DNA from: Minisyncoccota bacterium
GTDB lineage: Bacteria; Patescibacteriota; Microgenomatia; UBA1400; PJMF01
Assembly (NCBI GenBank): GCA_014728425.1
Contig: WJLO01000011.1
Location: 1-5,248 of the forward strand
Length of the DNA stretch: 5,248 nucleotides
Direction of reading: 5' to 3'
Shown: piece by piece, positions 1 to 4,810 of the stretch
How the letters are laid out: each line of letters opens with the position of its first letter
How positions within the stretch are numbered: position 1 is the stretch's first letter
Position numbers and translations under genes: made by a program
The notes under the pieces: generated by a model
The model's input: only the letters and a program-made list of their open reading frames with translations
What the model was told of the DNA's origin: nothing
Databases searched by the model: none

Positions 1-517
1 ACAGAATTTATCACCTGTAGTGGCTTATCAAATCACTCATATTTTAGCGGATAACCAAGCTAGAACTCCAGCTTTTGGCCCGATGTCGGTGTTGCATATT
101 CCTAATCAGGAGGTAGCAGTCAAAACTGGCACTACCAATAACTTGCGAGATAACTGGACCATTGGTTATACCAGTGATCGCTTGGTAGCAGTTTGGGTGG
201 GCAATAATGATAATCAGCCAATGAGCTATGTAGCCTCTGGAATTACTGGTGCTTCACCTATTTGGAACAAGATTATGTTGTTGTTGTTAGATCAAAATAA
301 AAGTCATGCATTTGTTGTACCAGAGGAAGTCAAAGTGGTAGATATCTGTGCCACTACTGGAACTTTAACCTGTCGAGGTTGTCCTAAAGTACGCAAAGAG
401 GTTTTTGCAGCTGGACAAGGACCAAAACAGGCTTGTAATCCAGCTTATTTTTACAGACCCCCTAAAGAACCTGATCCTAATCGCGACCGATTGTTGCCAG
501 GTTTGAGCGCGGAATAG
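1..517 (+). CDS. Penicillin-binding protein 1A-type (class A), C-terminal part of transpeptidase domain; 5' end outside window
   Basis: The reading frame is open from the left edge (first full codon at 2) to TAG at 515-517, giving 171 residues of a longer protein. The KTGT box of the penicillin-binding transpeptidase fold is encoded at 122-133, followed by the family's typical NNLRDNWTIGYTSDRLVAVW stretch and VGNNDN. The SxxK and SxN motifs and any glycosyltransferase domain must lie upstream. Class A PBPs polymerise and cross-link peptidoglycan on the outer face of the membrane. After the domain comes a Pro-rich tail with four cysteines (DICATTG, TCRGCP, QACNP), a layout I associate with PBP1A proteins of Gram-positive-like and CPR bacteria; the cysteines could form disulfides outside the cell (inference). 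The GTG at 20 is internal and not a start. The gene converges on the minus-strand block. The family call is secure; which PBP1A subgroup is not. Confidence 0.93.
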   Translation, partial: QNLSPVVAYQITHILADNQARTPAFGPMSVLHIPNQEVAVKTGTTNNLRDNWTIGYTSDRLVAVWVGNNDNQPMSYVASGITGASPIWNKIMLLLLDQNKSHAFVVPEEVKVVDICATTGTLTCRGCPKVRKEVFAAGQGPKQACNPAYFYRPPKEPDPNRDRLLPGLSAE

Positions 518-540
518 AGCTGTTGGGTTGCTCAGGTTAG

Positions 541-564
541 TTATTAGATAAAATTACTAAATAA
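541..564 (+). other. Possible stem-loop in the convergent gap after the PBP gene
   Basis: TTATTAG (541-547) can pair with CTAAATAA (557-564) with one bulged A at 561, leaving a 9-base loop. An outer pairing of CAGGTTAGTT (533-542) with AACTAACTG (582-590), one bulge, competes with it. No run of T follows on either strand, so neither is a convincing intrinsic terminator. The region also borders the dispersed repeat fragment at 565-624. Confidence 0.25.
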
Positions 565-624
565 AGTTTTTCATAGTTGCAAACTAACTGATGGTGTTGA
601 AAAGGGTTGCTAAGTTTAGAGTTT
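565..624 (+). repeat. Dispersed fragment of the ~146-bp structured repeat
   Basis: AAACTAACTGATGGTGTT at 581-598 matches AAACTAGCTGATGGTGTT at 4338-4355 in tandem unit 3 at 17 of 18 bases. The resemblance extends beyond the core. Just upstream TAGTT-GCA-AACTA (574-586) forms a perfect five-pair hairpin in the place of helix II of the tandem units. Downstream, GGGTTGCTAAGTTTAGA (604-620) resembles GGGTTAGCAGGATAGATT in the last tandem copy. The fragment ends at the stop codon of the 62-aa gene. It has the same orientation as the tandem array. The short exact core is clear; the outer limits are a guess. Confidence 0.6.
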
Positions 625-813
625 TCACTTTCCTTTATAAACCAGCCAAATCACATAAGAAACAAGCAAAGTAATGATTAGCAAGATCGGGCCTACAAGC
701 TTTTCTTTAAAAGAGGCTTTGGTTTCATCTGTTTTGCGTTTACGTTGGGATTTTTTTTTGCTAGCTACTTGATCTTTAGAGGATTTTTTAGTTTTTTTGG
801 CTTTTTTTGGCAT
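625..813 (-). CDS. Small Lys-rich, C-terminally anchored membrane protein of unknown function (62 aa)
   Basis: ATG at 811-813, TGA at 625-627. Residues 1-38 are strongly basic (KKAKKTKKSSK, KKKSQRKRK) with no hydrophobic segment. Residues about 41-59 (GPILLIITLLVSYVIWLVY) form one membrane helix, followed by a short YKGK end. By the positive-inside rule the Lys-rich part should lie in the cytoplasm, so this is a tail-anchored protein that could touch nucleic acid, ribosomes or acidic lipids (inference). It somewhat resembles SecE in size and single helix, but I do not see the SecE signature, so I do not assign it. The start lies 26 bp inside the 3' end of cmk in another frame, which suggests translational coupling; AGAAAG about seven bases upstream is at best a weak Shine-Dalgarno. 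It is the last gene of the minus-strand block. Confidence 0.72.
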   Translation of the reverse strand: MPKKAKKTKKSSKDQVASKKKSQRKRKTDETKASFKEKLVGPILLIITLLVSYVIWLVYKGK

Positions 814-1513
814 GCTGATTCTTTCTGATAATTTTTGCTCTGACTACAATTAATTCCACTACTTGGTTAATTGACAAATCACTACTATCAATCACCCAGG
901 AATCAGCAGTGATTTTTAAAGGATCGTTGGCTCGTTTCATGTCGCGTTGATCTCGTTGTAAGAGATCTTGATAAACATCTTCAAATTCTAGGTCTTGGCC
1001 GCGAATCTGCAGCTGTAAATGACGGCGTTTGGCTCGCACAACATCACTGCCAGTAAGAAAAATCTTTAAATCAGCTTGCGGCAACACCCGATAGGTGATG
1101 TCTCTGCCTTCCATAACTACATCTTGTTCTTGGGCAATTTGTTGTTGTTTTTTTACTAATACTTGTCTAACTTTGGCAAACTGACTCACAATGGAAGCTC
1201 CTTTGCCCATTTCCTCAGTCCGAATTTGCCAAGATTCATCCTTGCCGTCTACTAGAACAGTAGTGAGACGACCATCTTTTTCTTGACTGTTAGGGTTACG
1301 CATCTTGATTTCAGCGCGATCAACCAACTCAGCTACTTTGTCGGAATCTTCCCAGTCAATTTGATGCTGTTTGGCTAACAAAGCAGCTACGCGATACATG
1401 GCGCCAGTATCAACATAAAGTAAATTAAGTCGTTGAGCTACTAAACGAGAAATAGTGCCTTTGCCAGCAGCAACAGGACCATCAATGGCTATTTGAAAAG
1501 ACTGCTTTGCCAT
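788..1513 (-). CDS. cmk: Cytidylate kinase
   Basis: Cytoplasmic (d)CMP kinase, which transfers phosphate from ATP to CMP or dCMP to make (d)CDP in pyrimidine nucleotide supply. The 241 residues show the P-loop GPVAAGKGT (12-20), the VDTGAMYR motif (34-41), the EGRDI segment (135-139) followed by LPQADLKIFLTGS (144-156), the lid RAKRR (160-164), and the RDQRDMKRANDPL and DSWVIDSSDLS motifs near 187-214. Length is slightly above the usual 220-230 because of a basic Lys/Gln tail that overlaps the next gene. ATG at 1511-1513 fits the standard N-terminus just before the P-loop; no Shine-Dalgarno is visible (the preceding bases are an AT-rich ATATTTATTGAT). It starts 27 bp after the LiaI-like gene and is probably in one transcript with it. 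One oddity: the usual DGRDIGT reads EGRDITY here. Confidence 0.96.
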   Translation of the reverse strand: MAKQSFQIAIDGPVAAGKGTISRLVAQRLNLLYVDTGAMYRVAALLAKQHQIDWEDSDKVAELVDRAEIKMRNPNSQEKDGRLTTVLVDGKDESWQIRTEEMGKGASIVSQFAKVRQVLVKKQQQIAQEQDVVMEGRDITYRVLPQADLKIFLTGSDVVRAKRRHLQLQIRGQDLEFEDVYQDLLQRDQRDMKRANDPLKITADSWVIDSSDLSINQVVELIVVRAKIIRKNQHAKKSQKN

Positions 1514-1540
1514 ATCAATAAATATTTGACCAGGATGGGT

Positions 1541-1792
1541 TTATTTTTTTCGTTTTTTCCGCTTGGTCTTTTTCTTACGACCAGAACTTTTGCGTCGTTT
1601 TTTACGCGTTGTTTTTTTGTTTTTACCCAACCATTGATCTCGATCCGAAGTGAGTAAGCCTCCTAAACCAACAATGATCAAGATTAAAGGCCAAAGATTC
1701 CAAAAGGCTTTGGGCAGTAGGTTAAGGTTAGAGGCCAAAAAGATCAACCCCATCACAACTAGGGCTGCAGGCCAGAAAACTTTTTTAGGCAT
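1541..1792 (-). CDS. Small LiaI/LiaF-type transmembrane protein with very basic C-terminal tail (83 aa)
   Basis: ATG at 1790-1792, TAA at 1541-1543. Residues 5-50 match the two-helix layout of LiaI/LiaF-like membrane modules: FWPAALVVMGLIFLASN, then a short NLLPKAFW turn, then NLWPLILIIVGLGGLL. Such modules occur in envelope-stress regulators and many small membrane proteins; by itself the module does not fix a function. From about residue 57 the protein is a run of Lys, Arg, Ser and Thr (KKTTRKKRRKSSGRKKKTKR) to the end. That is unusual for the family and gives a highly cationic tail, probably cytoplasmic. It is the only gene here with a textbook ribosome binding site (AAGGAGGT at 1796-1803). 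It sits between the GT-C-like gene and cmk on the same strand. The domain call is by pattern only. Confidence 0.75.
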   Translation of the reverse strand: MPKKVFWPAALVVMGLIFLASNLNLLPKAFWNLWPLILIIVGLGGLLTSDRDQWLGKNKKTTRKKRRKSSGRKKKTKRKKRKK

Positions 1793-1795
1793 AAT

Positions 1796-1803
1796 ACCTC
1801 CTT
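1796..1803 (-). promoter_or_regulatory. Strong Shine-Dalgarno of the LiaI-like gene
   Basis: On the minus strand AAGGAGGT stands four bases (TATT) after its GGAGG core from the ATG at 1792. It fixes the start and contrasts with the other four visible starts, none of which has a clear Shine-Dalgarno sequence. Confidence 0.8.
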
Positions 1804-1821
1804 GTTTATGTTTCTTTTATT

Positions 1822-1850
1822 ATTAAAACGAAAATCTGCCTGAAGAACAA
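1822..1850 (-). promoter_or_regulatory. Weak candidate promoter ahead of the LiaI-like/cmk genes
   Basis: On the minus strand TTGTTC (1845-1850) and TTTAAT (1822-1827) are separated by 17 bases, similar to -35 and -10 boxes (3 of 6 and 5 of 6 matches to consensus). It lies in the 66-bp gap between the GT-C-like stop and the LiaI-like start, the only spot where this sub-operon could start on its own. AT-rich sequence makes chance matches likely. Confidence 0.25.
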
Positions 1851-1858
1851 GGGGGAAA

Positions 1859-3376
1859 CTAACGAGTGAGAATTAATAAATAGTCATCTTGGTAGCTTAA
1901 TTGCCAAGTTGGATCAGCTAATCTCTTTTGAAGAAACTGCTGGCTCCAAGGAGTAAGATCGTGGTAGTTCCAGATAATGGTTTGGAATTGATACTGATCA
2001 AGCAGTTGTTGCCACACCTGGTTGTTTTGTTGCATGGGAATATAAATATTTTGAAAAAACTTAGCACCATAAGCTTCTGGGCGATTGTCAACAAAGACTT
2101 TTTCTGAGGGAAAAAGACCAAAGATTAAATAACTGCCTACGTCATAGTTGTTAAAGATGGGTCCTTGAAGTTGATGGTGATGCCAGAAGGCTAAACCAGC
2201 TAGTTCAGCTGACTGAAGACCAAGATAACGGGTTGTTAAAGCAACGTGGCTTTGAAATCGGCCGGTTAAAACCATGATGATGGCAAAGGCGTAATAACTA
2301 CTAATTAGCAGCCAAAAACTAGCTGAAGAGTTAATAACTTTAACCTTTTTTTTGAGCTGTTGATAACTTTTGGTCAAAGCCCAGCTTAAGAAAGGCATGG
2401 TTAAGATTGTAAAGATGGGTAAATTGCGCAAGGCCAGCCAACCCATACTAATGCCTATGAGTACTAAGCTTTTTTGCCAGTGATTAACTGTTTTATAAAA
2501 AACTGTTAACAAAGCAGCACTTAAACCAGCCATGAAAAAGTAAAGATAGATGCGCTTAACCTGAATTTGCCATGATAATAAAAAATTTAAGTCTTGATTT
2601 TCCACTATGGTATAGCCATAGTCAGCCATGATTTGCAAAGGCTGGAGTAGTCCAGTTAAACCATTGGGATTAAGTAAAGAAACTAGTGTTAGCCCTGCAG
2701 TCAGGGCCAAAACTTGTCGGCGAAGTGGTGTGGGTAAAACTGGTGAGCGGCCAAACTGGTCCACAAGCCACACTAGACCAGTAAGTATTAAGCCAAAGAT
2801 AAAAGAGATATGTAAGTTTACCCAAAAAACTTGCTGAATCAATAAATAGCCTATCATTAGCTTACTTAAGGTCTGTTTATGCCAAAGCCGATTAAGAATT
2901 AATAAAGTAGTAGTAAGAAATAAATAACCAAAACCTTCTGGTCTGATCTCGGTTCTACTGCTTAAAAGTAGTACTGTGGGAATAGCTAAGATGATGGTGC
3001 TGTAGCTTGAGCCCTGTTGCTGCATTAGTTTTAGTAGTAAAGCTAGAGTAAGCAGCATTAGTAAGATATAGCTGAGGTGAAGAATTTGCCAATTGCTGTG
3101 ATGATAAATGAGATAAAAGATCACCCCACTTAGCCAGTGATGATTAACAGTATGATAGTGAGTTTGGGTGTAGGAGTAGGTGTTTTGGCTGAGCACTTGC
3201 CAGTAGCCTTGTAAAAATTGTTGACCATTGATCAAATGTCTACCTAGGTCTTGACTTGTAAGCTGGATTGGTTTGAGTAAAAAAAAGGCGAATAACCCAA
3301 GGCTGAAGAGATAAAACAACCCAGTTAATAGTCTAGCCAAGGTGGTAGATTTGGCTAAAGAAGAATTCTCCAACAT
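1859..3376 (-). CDS. Polytopic GT-C-like membrane protein, function unknown (505 aa)
   Basis: ATG at 3374-3376, TAG at 1859-1861. The protein has about ten to eleven hydrophobic segments from residue 16 to about 390, then a C-terminal part of roughly 100 residues with little hydrophobicity. Early after the first helix comes SQDLGRHLINGQQFL (41-55) with VLSQNTYSYT and VNHHWLSGVIFYLIYH (77-92). This is the D-x-x-x-H...N-x-(F/Y)-S-Y...H-x-W-L pattern of a widespread family of multi-spanning proteins resembling GT-C glycosyltransferases, in which an acidic residue in the first outer loop is often catalytic. The C-terminal GPIFNNYDVGSYLIFGL (405-421) and KVFVDNRPEAYG (426-437) are also typical of that family. 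A lipid-linked sugar donor is plausible, but no substrate can be named. There is no Shine-Dalgarno upstream (CACTAACC before ATG). It follows smpB by 73 bp. Confidence 0.85.
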   Translation of the reverse strand: MLENSSLAKSTTLARLLTGLFYLFSLGLFAFFLLKPIQLTSQDLGRHLINGQQFLQGYWQVLSQNTYSYTQTHYHTVNHHWLSGVIFYLIYHHSNWQILHLSYILLMLLTLALLLKLMQQQGSSYSTIILAIPTVLLLSSRTEIRPEGFGYLFLTTTLLILNRLWHKQTLSKLMIGYLLIQQVFWVNLHISFIFGLILTGLVWLVDQFGRSPVLPTPLRRQVLALTAGLTLVSLLNPNGLTGLLQPLQIMADYGYTIVENQDLNFLLSWQIQVKRIYLYFFMAGLSAALLTVFYKTVNHWQKSLVLIGISMGWLALRNLPIFTILTMPFLSWALTKSYQQLKKKVKVINSSASFWLLISSYYAFAIIMVLTGRFQSHVALTTRYLGLQSAELAGLAFWHHHQLQGPIFNNYDVGSYLIFGLFPSEKVFVDNRPEAYGAKFFQNIYIPMQQNNQVWQQLLDQYQFQTIIWNYHDLTPWSQQFLQKRLADPTWQLSYQDDYLLILTR

Positions 3377-3424
3377 GGTTAGTGAACTGCGCGCTTAGTA
3401 AGTTTTTTAGTGAATGGTTTTGTT

Positions 3425-3454
3425 TCTAGATTTGTTAAACAACCAAAATCTAGA
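3425..3454 (-). other. Nine-pair stem-loop over the smpB stop codon
   Basis: TCTAGATTT (3425-3433) and AAATCTAGA (3446-3454) are perfect inverted repeats around a 12-base loop, within which GTT and AAC (3434-3436, 3441-3443) can add three more pairs. The smpB stop TAG (3450-3452) lies inside the stem. No T-run follows on the minus strand (AACAAAACC) or the plus strand, so it is not a standard rho-independent terminator. It may protect the smpB mRNA end or attenuate read-through. The inner TTAAACAACC also resembles helix II of the structured repeat. Confidence 0.55.
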
Positions 3455-3902
3455 CTTTAATCTTGCCAGCTTTGATTTTTCTGGCTAAGTTGCGTTTAAG
3501 AGTACGTTTTTTGATTTTGGCTCGTTTTTCAAAAACTTTTTTACCCCTACCAACTCCTATTTTCAGTTTGATTTTGTTGTTAATTAATTTAAAGCTTAAG
3601 GCTACTAAGCTAATGCCTTTTTTTTCAGTAGCTTGTTTAAGTTGGTAGATTTGTTTTTTCTTTAACAACAACTTGCGAGTGCGCTTAGGGTCATATTCTG
3701 GATCATGAGCAAATTTATAGGGACTGATTTGAGCATTAATTAAAAAAGCTTCATGATTAATGATTTTAACAAAACTACCGCGTAAACTACCGGTTTTTTG
3801 ACGCAGACTTTTGACTTCAGCACCGGTGAGTTGAATGCCGGCGAGGTAAGTTTTTAAGATTTGGTAGTCGTAACTGGCGCGAGAGTTTTTGATTAATAGC
3901 AT
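3450..3902 (-). CDS. smpB: SsrA-binding protein SmpB
   Basis: Trans-translation factor that brings tmRNA to stalled ribosomes. The 150 residues are the normal family length. Seen in order: NSRASYDYQI (6-15, family NRxAxxDYxI), GIQLTGAEVKSLR (22-34), GSLRGSFVKI (38-47), INAQISPYKFA (55-65), DPKRTRKLLLKKKQIYQL (71-88), the LVALSFKLINNKIKLKIGVGRGKK strand pair (99-122), FEKR (124-127), and a Lys/Arg-rich tail that in the family becomes helical in the mRNA channel. The usual tail signature (Y/H)DKR reads FEKR here, a conservative D-to-E change. ATG at 3900-3902 matches the family N-terminus; no Shine-Dalgarno precedes it (AAACCCTAA). No tmRNA gene is visible in the window, but the gap upstream of smpB holds the structured repeat array. 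Confidence 0.97.
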   Translation of the reverse strand: MLLIKNSRASYDYQILKTYLAGIQLTGAEVKSLRQKTGSLRGSFVKIINHEAFLINAQISPYKFAHDPEYDPKRTRKLLLKKKQIYQLKQATEKKGISLVALSFKLINNKIKLKIGVGRGKKVFEKRAKIKKRTLKRNLARKIKAGKIKV

Positions 3903-3968
3903 TTAGGGTTTAGTGATTGGTTGATTGGTGATAATCATTGAGGACAATTTTAACATTTTTTAGGGTTT
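3902..3968. repeat. Ten-base direct repeat TTTAGGGTTT upstream of smpB
   Basis: TTTAGGGTTT occurs at 3902-3911, touching the smpB start codon, and again at 3959-3968. The stretch 3903-3989 otherwise holds no gene. It has weak similarity to the repeat units (TTAGTGATTGG, GGTTTTAACTAGTTGTC), perhaps an eroded earlier copy. I see no convincing smpB promoter in it. Confidence 0.35.
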
Positions 3969-3989
3969 TAACTAGTTGTCGATCTAGAT

Positions 3990-4077
3990 TAATCTCTTTA
4001 ATGGTTAATAAGTTTACCTAGTTTTGGCTCCAGTACGCTAATTTGTTCTCATCAGTGATATTTGTTTCTGAGTAAAC
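3990..4077 (+). repeat. Repeat unit 1 (shortened, 88 bp)
   Basis: Helix I: TAA-T-CT (3990-3995) against AGTTTA (4011-4016), one T-T mismatch, with an inner TTAA-TGG-TTAA. CTAGTTTTGGCTCCAG follows at 4018. After TGTTCTCATCA the unit jumps to GTGATATTTGTTTCTGAG, which matches the linker of later units, so about 58 bp covering the distal half of helix IV, helix III and helix II are missing. Confidence 0.7.
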
Positions 4078-4221
4078 TAGGCTGTTTAATAGTTAAAAGC
4101 CTCTCTAGTTCTAGCTCCAGCACACAAATTTTGTTCTCACTGGTTTGAAAGAATGTGTTTTTTTACCAGGGCCCAGTTGGTTGGCTAAAAGCGAGCTGAT
4201 AGTGTTGGTTTTTGAGTAAAT
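4078..4221 (+). repeat. Repeat unit 2 (144 bp)
   Basis: Helix I: AGGCT (4079-4083) pairs with AGCCT (4098-4102) and TTTAA with TTAAA (4085-4089, 4093-4097), bulged G at 4084, TAG loop. Helix III: CCAGC (4117-4121) with GTTGG (4176-4180), one G-T. Helix IV: ACACA (4122-4126) with TGTGT (4154-4158), then TTC/GAA closing loop TCACTGGTTT. Helix II: G4180-C4196, T4182-A4194 and GCT/AGC (4184-4186, 4190-4192) with a G-G mismatch. Confidence 0.75.
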
Positions 4222-4370
4222 TAGACTGTTTTATGATCAAGAGCCTCTCTAGTTTTGGCTCTGGGCCACTAATTTCCTCAACCCATAAAGGGAGTCGGAA
4301 ATTGTGATCCCGCCGCCATTTCCCAGTGGTTGTCTAAAAACTAGCTGATGGTGTTTGTTGGTTAGTAGAT
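4222..4370 (+). repeat. Repeat unit 3 (149 bp)
   Basis: Helix I: AGACT (4223-4227) against AGCCT (4242-4246), one A-C mismatch. Helix III: CTGGG (4261-4265) with CCCAG (4322-4326), perfect. Helix IV: AATTTCC (4271-4277) with GGAAATT (4297-4303), perfect, extended by CAC/GTG past a bulged T (4270); its tip is an extra CCC-ATAAA-GGG stem instead of the usual loop. Helix II (4329-4345) is weak. The end holds the 18-base core shared with 581-598. Confidence 0.75.
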
Positions 4371-4517
4371 TGAGCTTTTTAATAGTTAATAAGCTCACCT
4401 AGTTCTAGCTCCAGGACACGAATTTTGCTCTCACTGGTTCGAGAAAATTGTGTTCCTTGCGCCAGCACCTGGATGGTTGTTAATTAACAACCTCATGGAG
4501 TTTGTTGGTTAGTGACT
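4371..4517 (+). repeat. Repeat unit 4 (147 bp), the best-paired copy
   Basis: Helix I: TGAGCTT (4371-4377) with AAGCTCA (4391-4397), then TTAA-TAG-TTAA. Helix III: TCCAGG (4410-4415) with CCTGGA (4468-4473). Helix IV: ACAC/GTGT, AATTTT/AAAATT and CTC/GAG (4416-4430 with 4441-4453), bulged G at 4420 and 4427, loop TCACTGGTTC. Helix II: GGTTGTTAATTAACAACC (4475-4492), a perfect 18-base palindrome. Confidence 0.85.
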
Positions 4518-4662
4518 TAGACTTTTTAATAGTTAATTAATTTTCTGGTTTTAGTTTTAAGATATTAATTTTTGTTTTCACTAGCTTAAAAAAACCATGT
4601 TCCTTGCGCCAGTGCTTGCTGGTTTTTATTAGCAGCCTCATGGTGTTTGTGGGTTAGTAAAT
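4518..4662 (+). repeat. Repeat unit 5 (145 bp)
   Basis: Closest to unit 4. Helix I (4519-4523 with 4539-4543) is weaker: three Watson-Crick pairs, one G-T, one C-A. Helix III: TAAG (4558-4561) with CTTG (4615-4618). Helix IV: ATAT (4562-4565) with ATGT (4597-4600) and TTT/AAA closing loop TCACTAGCTT. Helix II: GG/CC ends at 4621-4622 and 4636-4637 with inner wobble pairs. Confidence 0.75.
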
Positions 4663-4810
4663 CAACCTCTTTGGCAATCAATTAACTTTCCAATCCCTCT
4701 TTCAGCACACCAATTTGCTTTCAGCAGCTTGAAGAAACTGCGCTTCTTGTGCAGCTGTCTAATAAGGGTTGTTAATTAGCAAGTTTATGAGGTAGGTGGG
4801 GTTAGCAGGA
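4663..4810 (+). repeat. Repeat unit 6 (148 bp)
   Basis: Most diverged full copy. Helix I (4664-4668 with 4684-4688) keeps three pairs. Helix III: CAGC (4703-4706) with GCTG (4754-4757). Helix IV: TTTC (4719-4722) with GAAG (4731-4734), one T-G, and TTT/AAA (4714-4716, 4735-4737). Helix II: TTGTT (4769-4773) with AGCAA (4778-4782), one T-G pair. Confidence 0.65.

Noticed and set aside
533..590. Intrinsic terminator between the convergent genes
   Set aside because: Stems can be drawn (533-542 with 582-590; 541-564), but there is no T-run after them on either strand, so I list only a low-confidence stem-loop.
1918..2121. Minus-strand open frame of 67 codons
   Set aside because: Lies in another frame inside the conserved C-terminal part of the GT-C-like gene and has no independent support.
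2628..2837. Plus-strand open frame of 69 codons
   Set aside because: Antisense shadow of the GT-C-like gene; composition is unlike a protein and no start signal is present.
3463..3648. Plus-strand open frame of 61 codons opposite smpB
   Set aside because: Its hydrophobic translation is the mirror of the Lys-rich smpB coding sequence; smpB is clearly the real gene.
3903..3989. Divergent promoters for smpB and for a plus-strand repeat RNA
   Set aside because: Candidate boxes such as TTGAGG or TCGACA lack a good partner at 16-18 bases; the region is AT-rich and chance matches abound.
4285..4320. AAAGGGAGTCGG...GATCCCGCCGCC in unit 3 looks like a tmRNA or tRNA 3' end
   Set aside because: It aligns base for base with helix IV and the following block of the other repeat units, lacks a T-arm/acceptor arrangement and CCA, and no tmRNA 5' end or tag reading frame is present.
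4436..4442. GGTTCGA, a T-loop-like motif
   Set aside because: It falls in the tip loop and stem of helix IV of unit 4; no five-pair T-stem or acceptor stem surrounds it, and the other units differ here.
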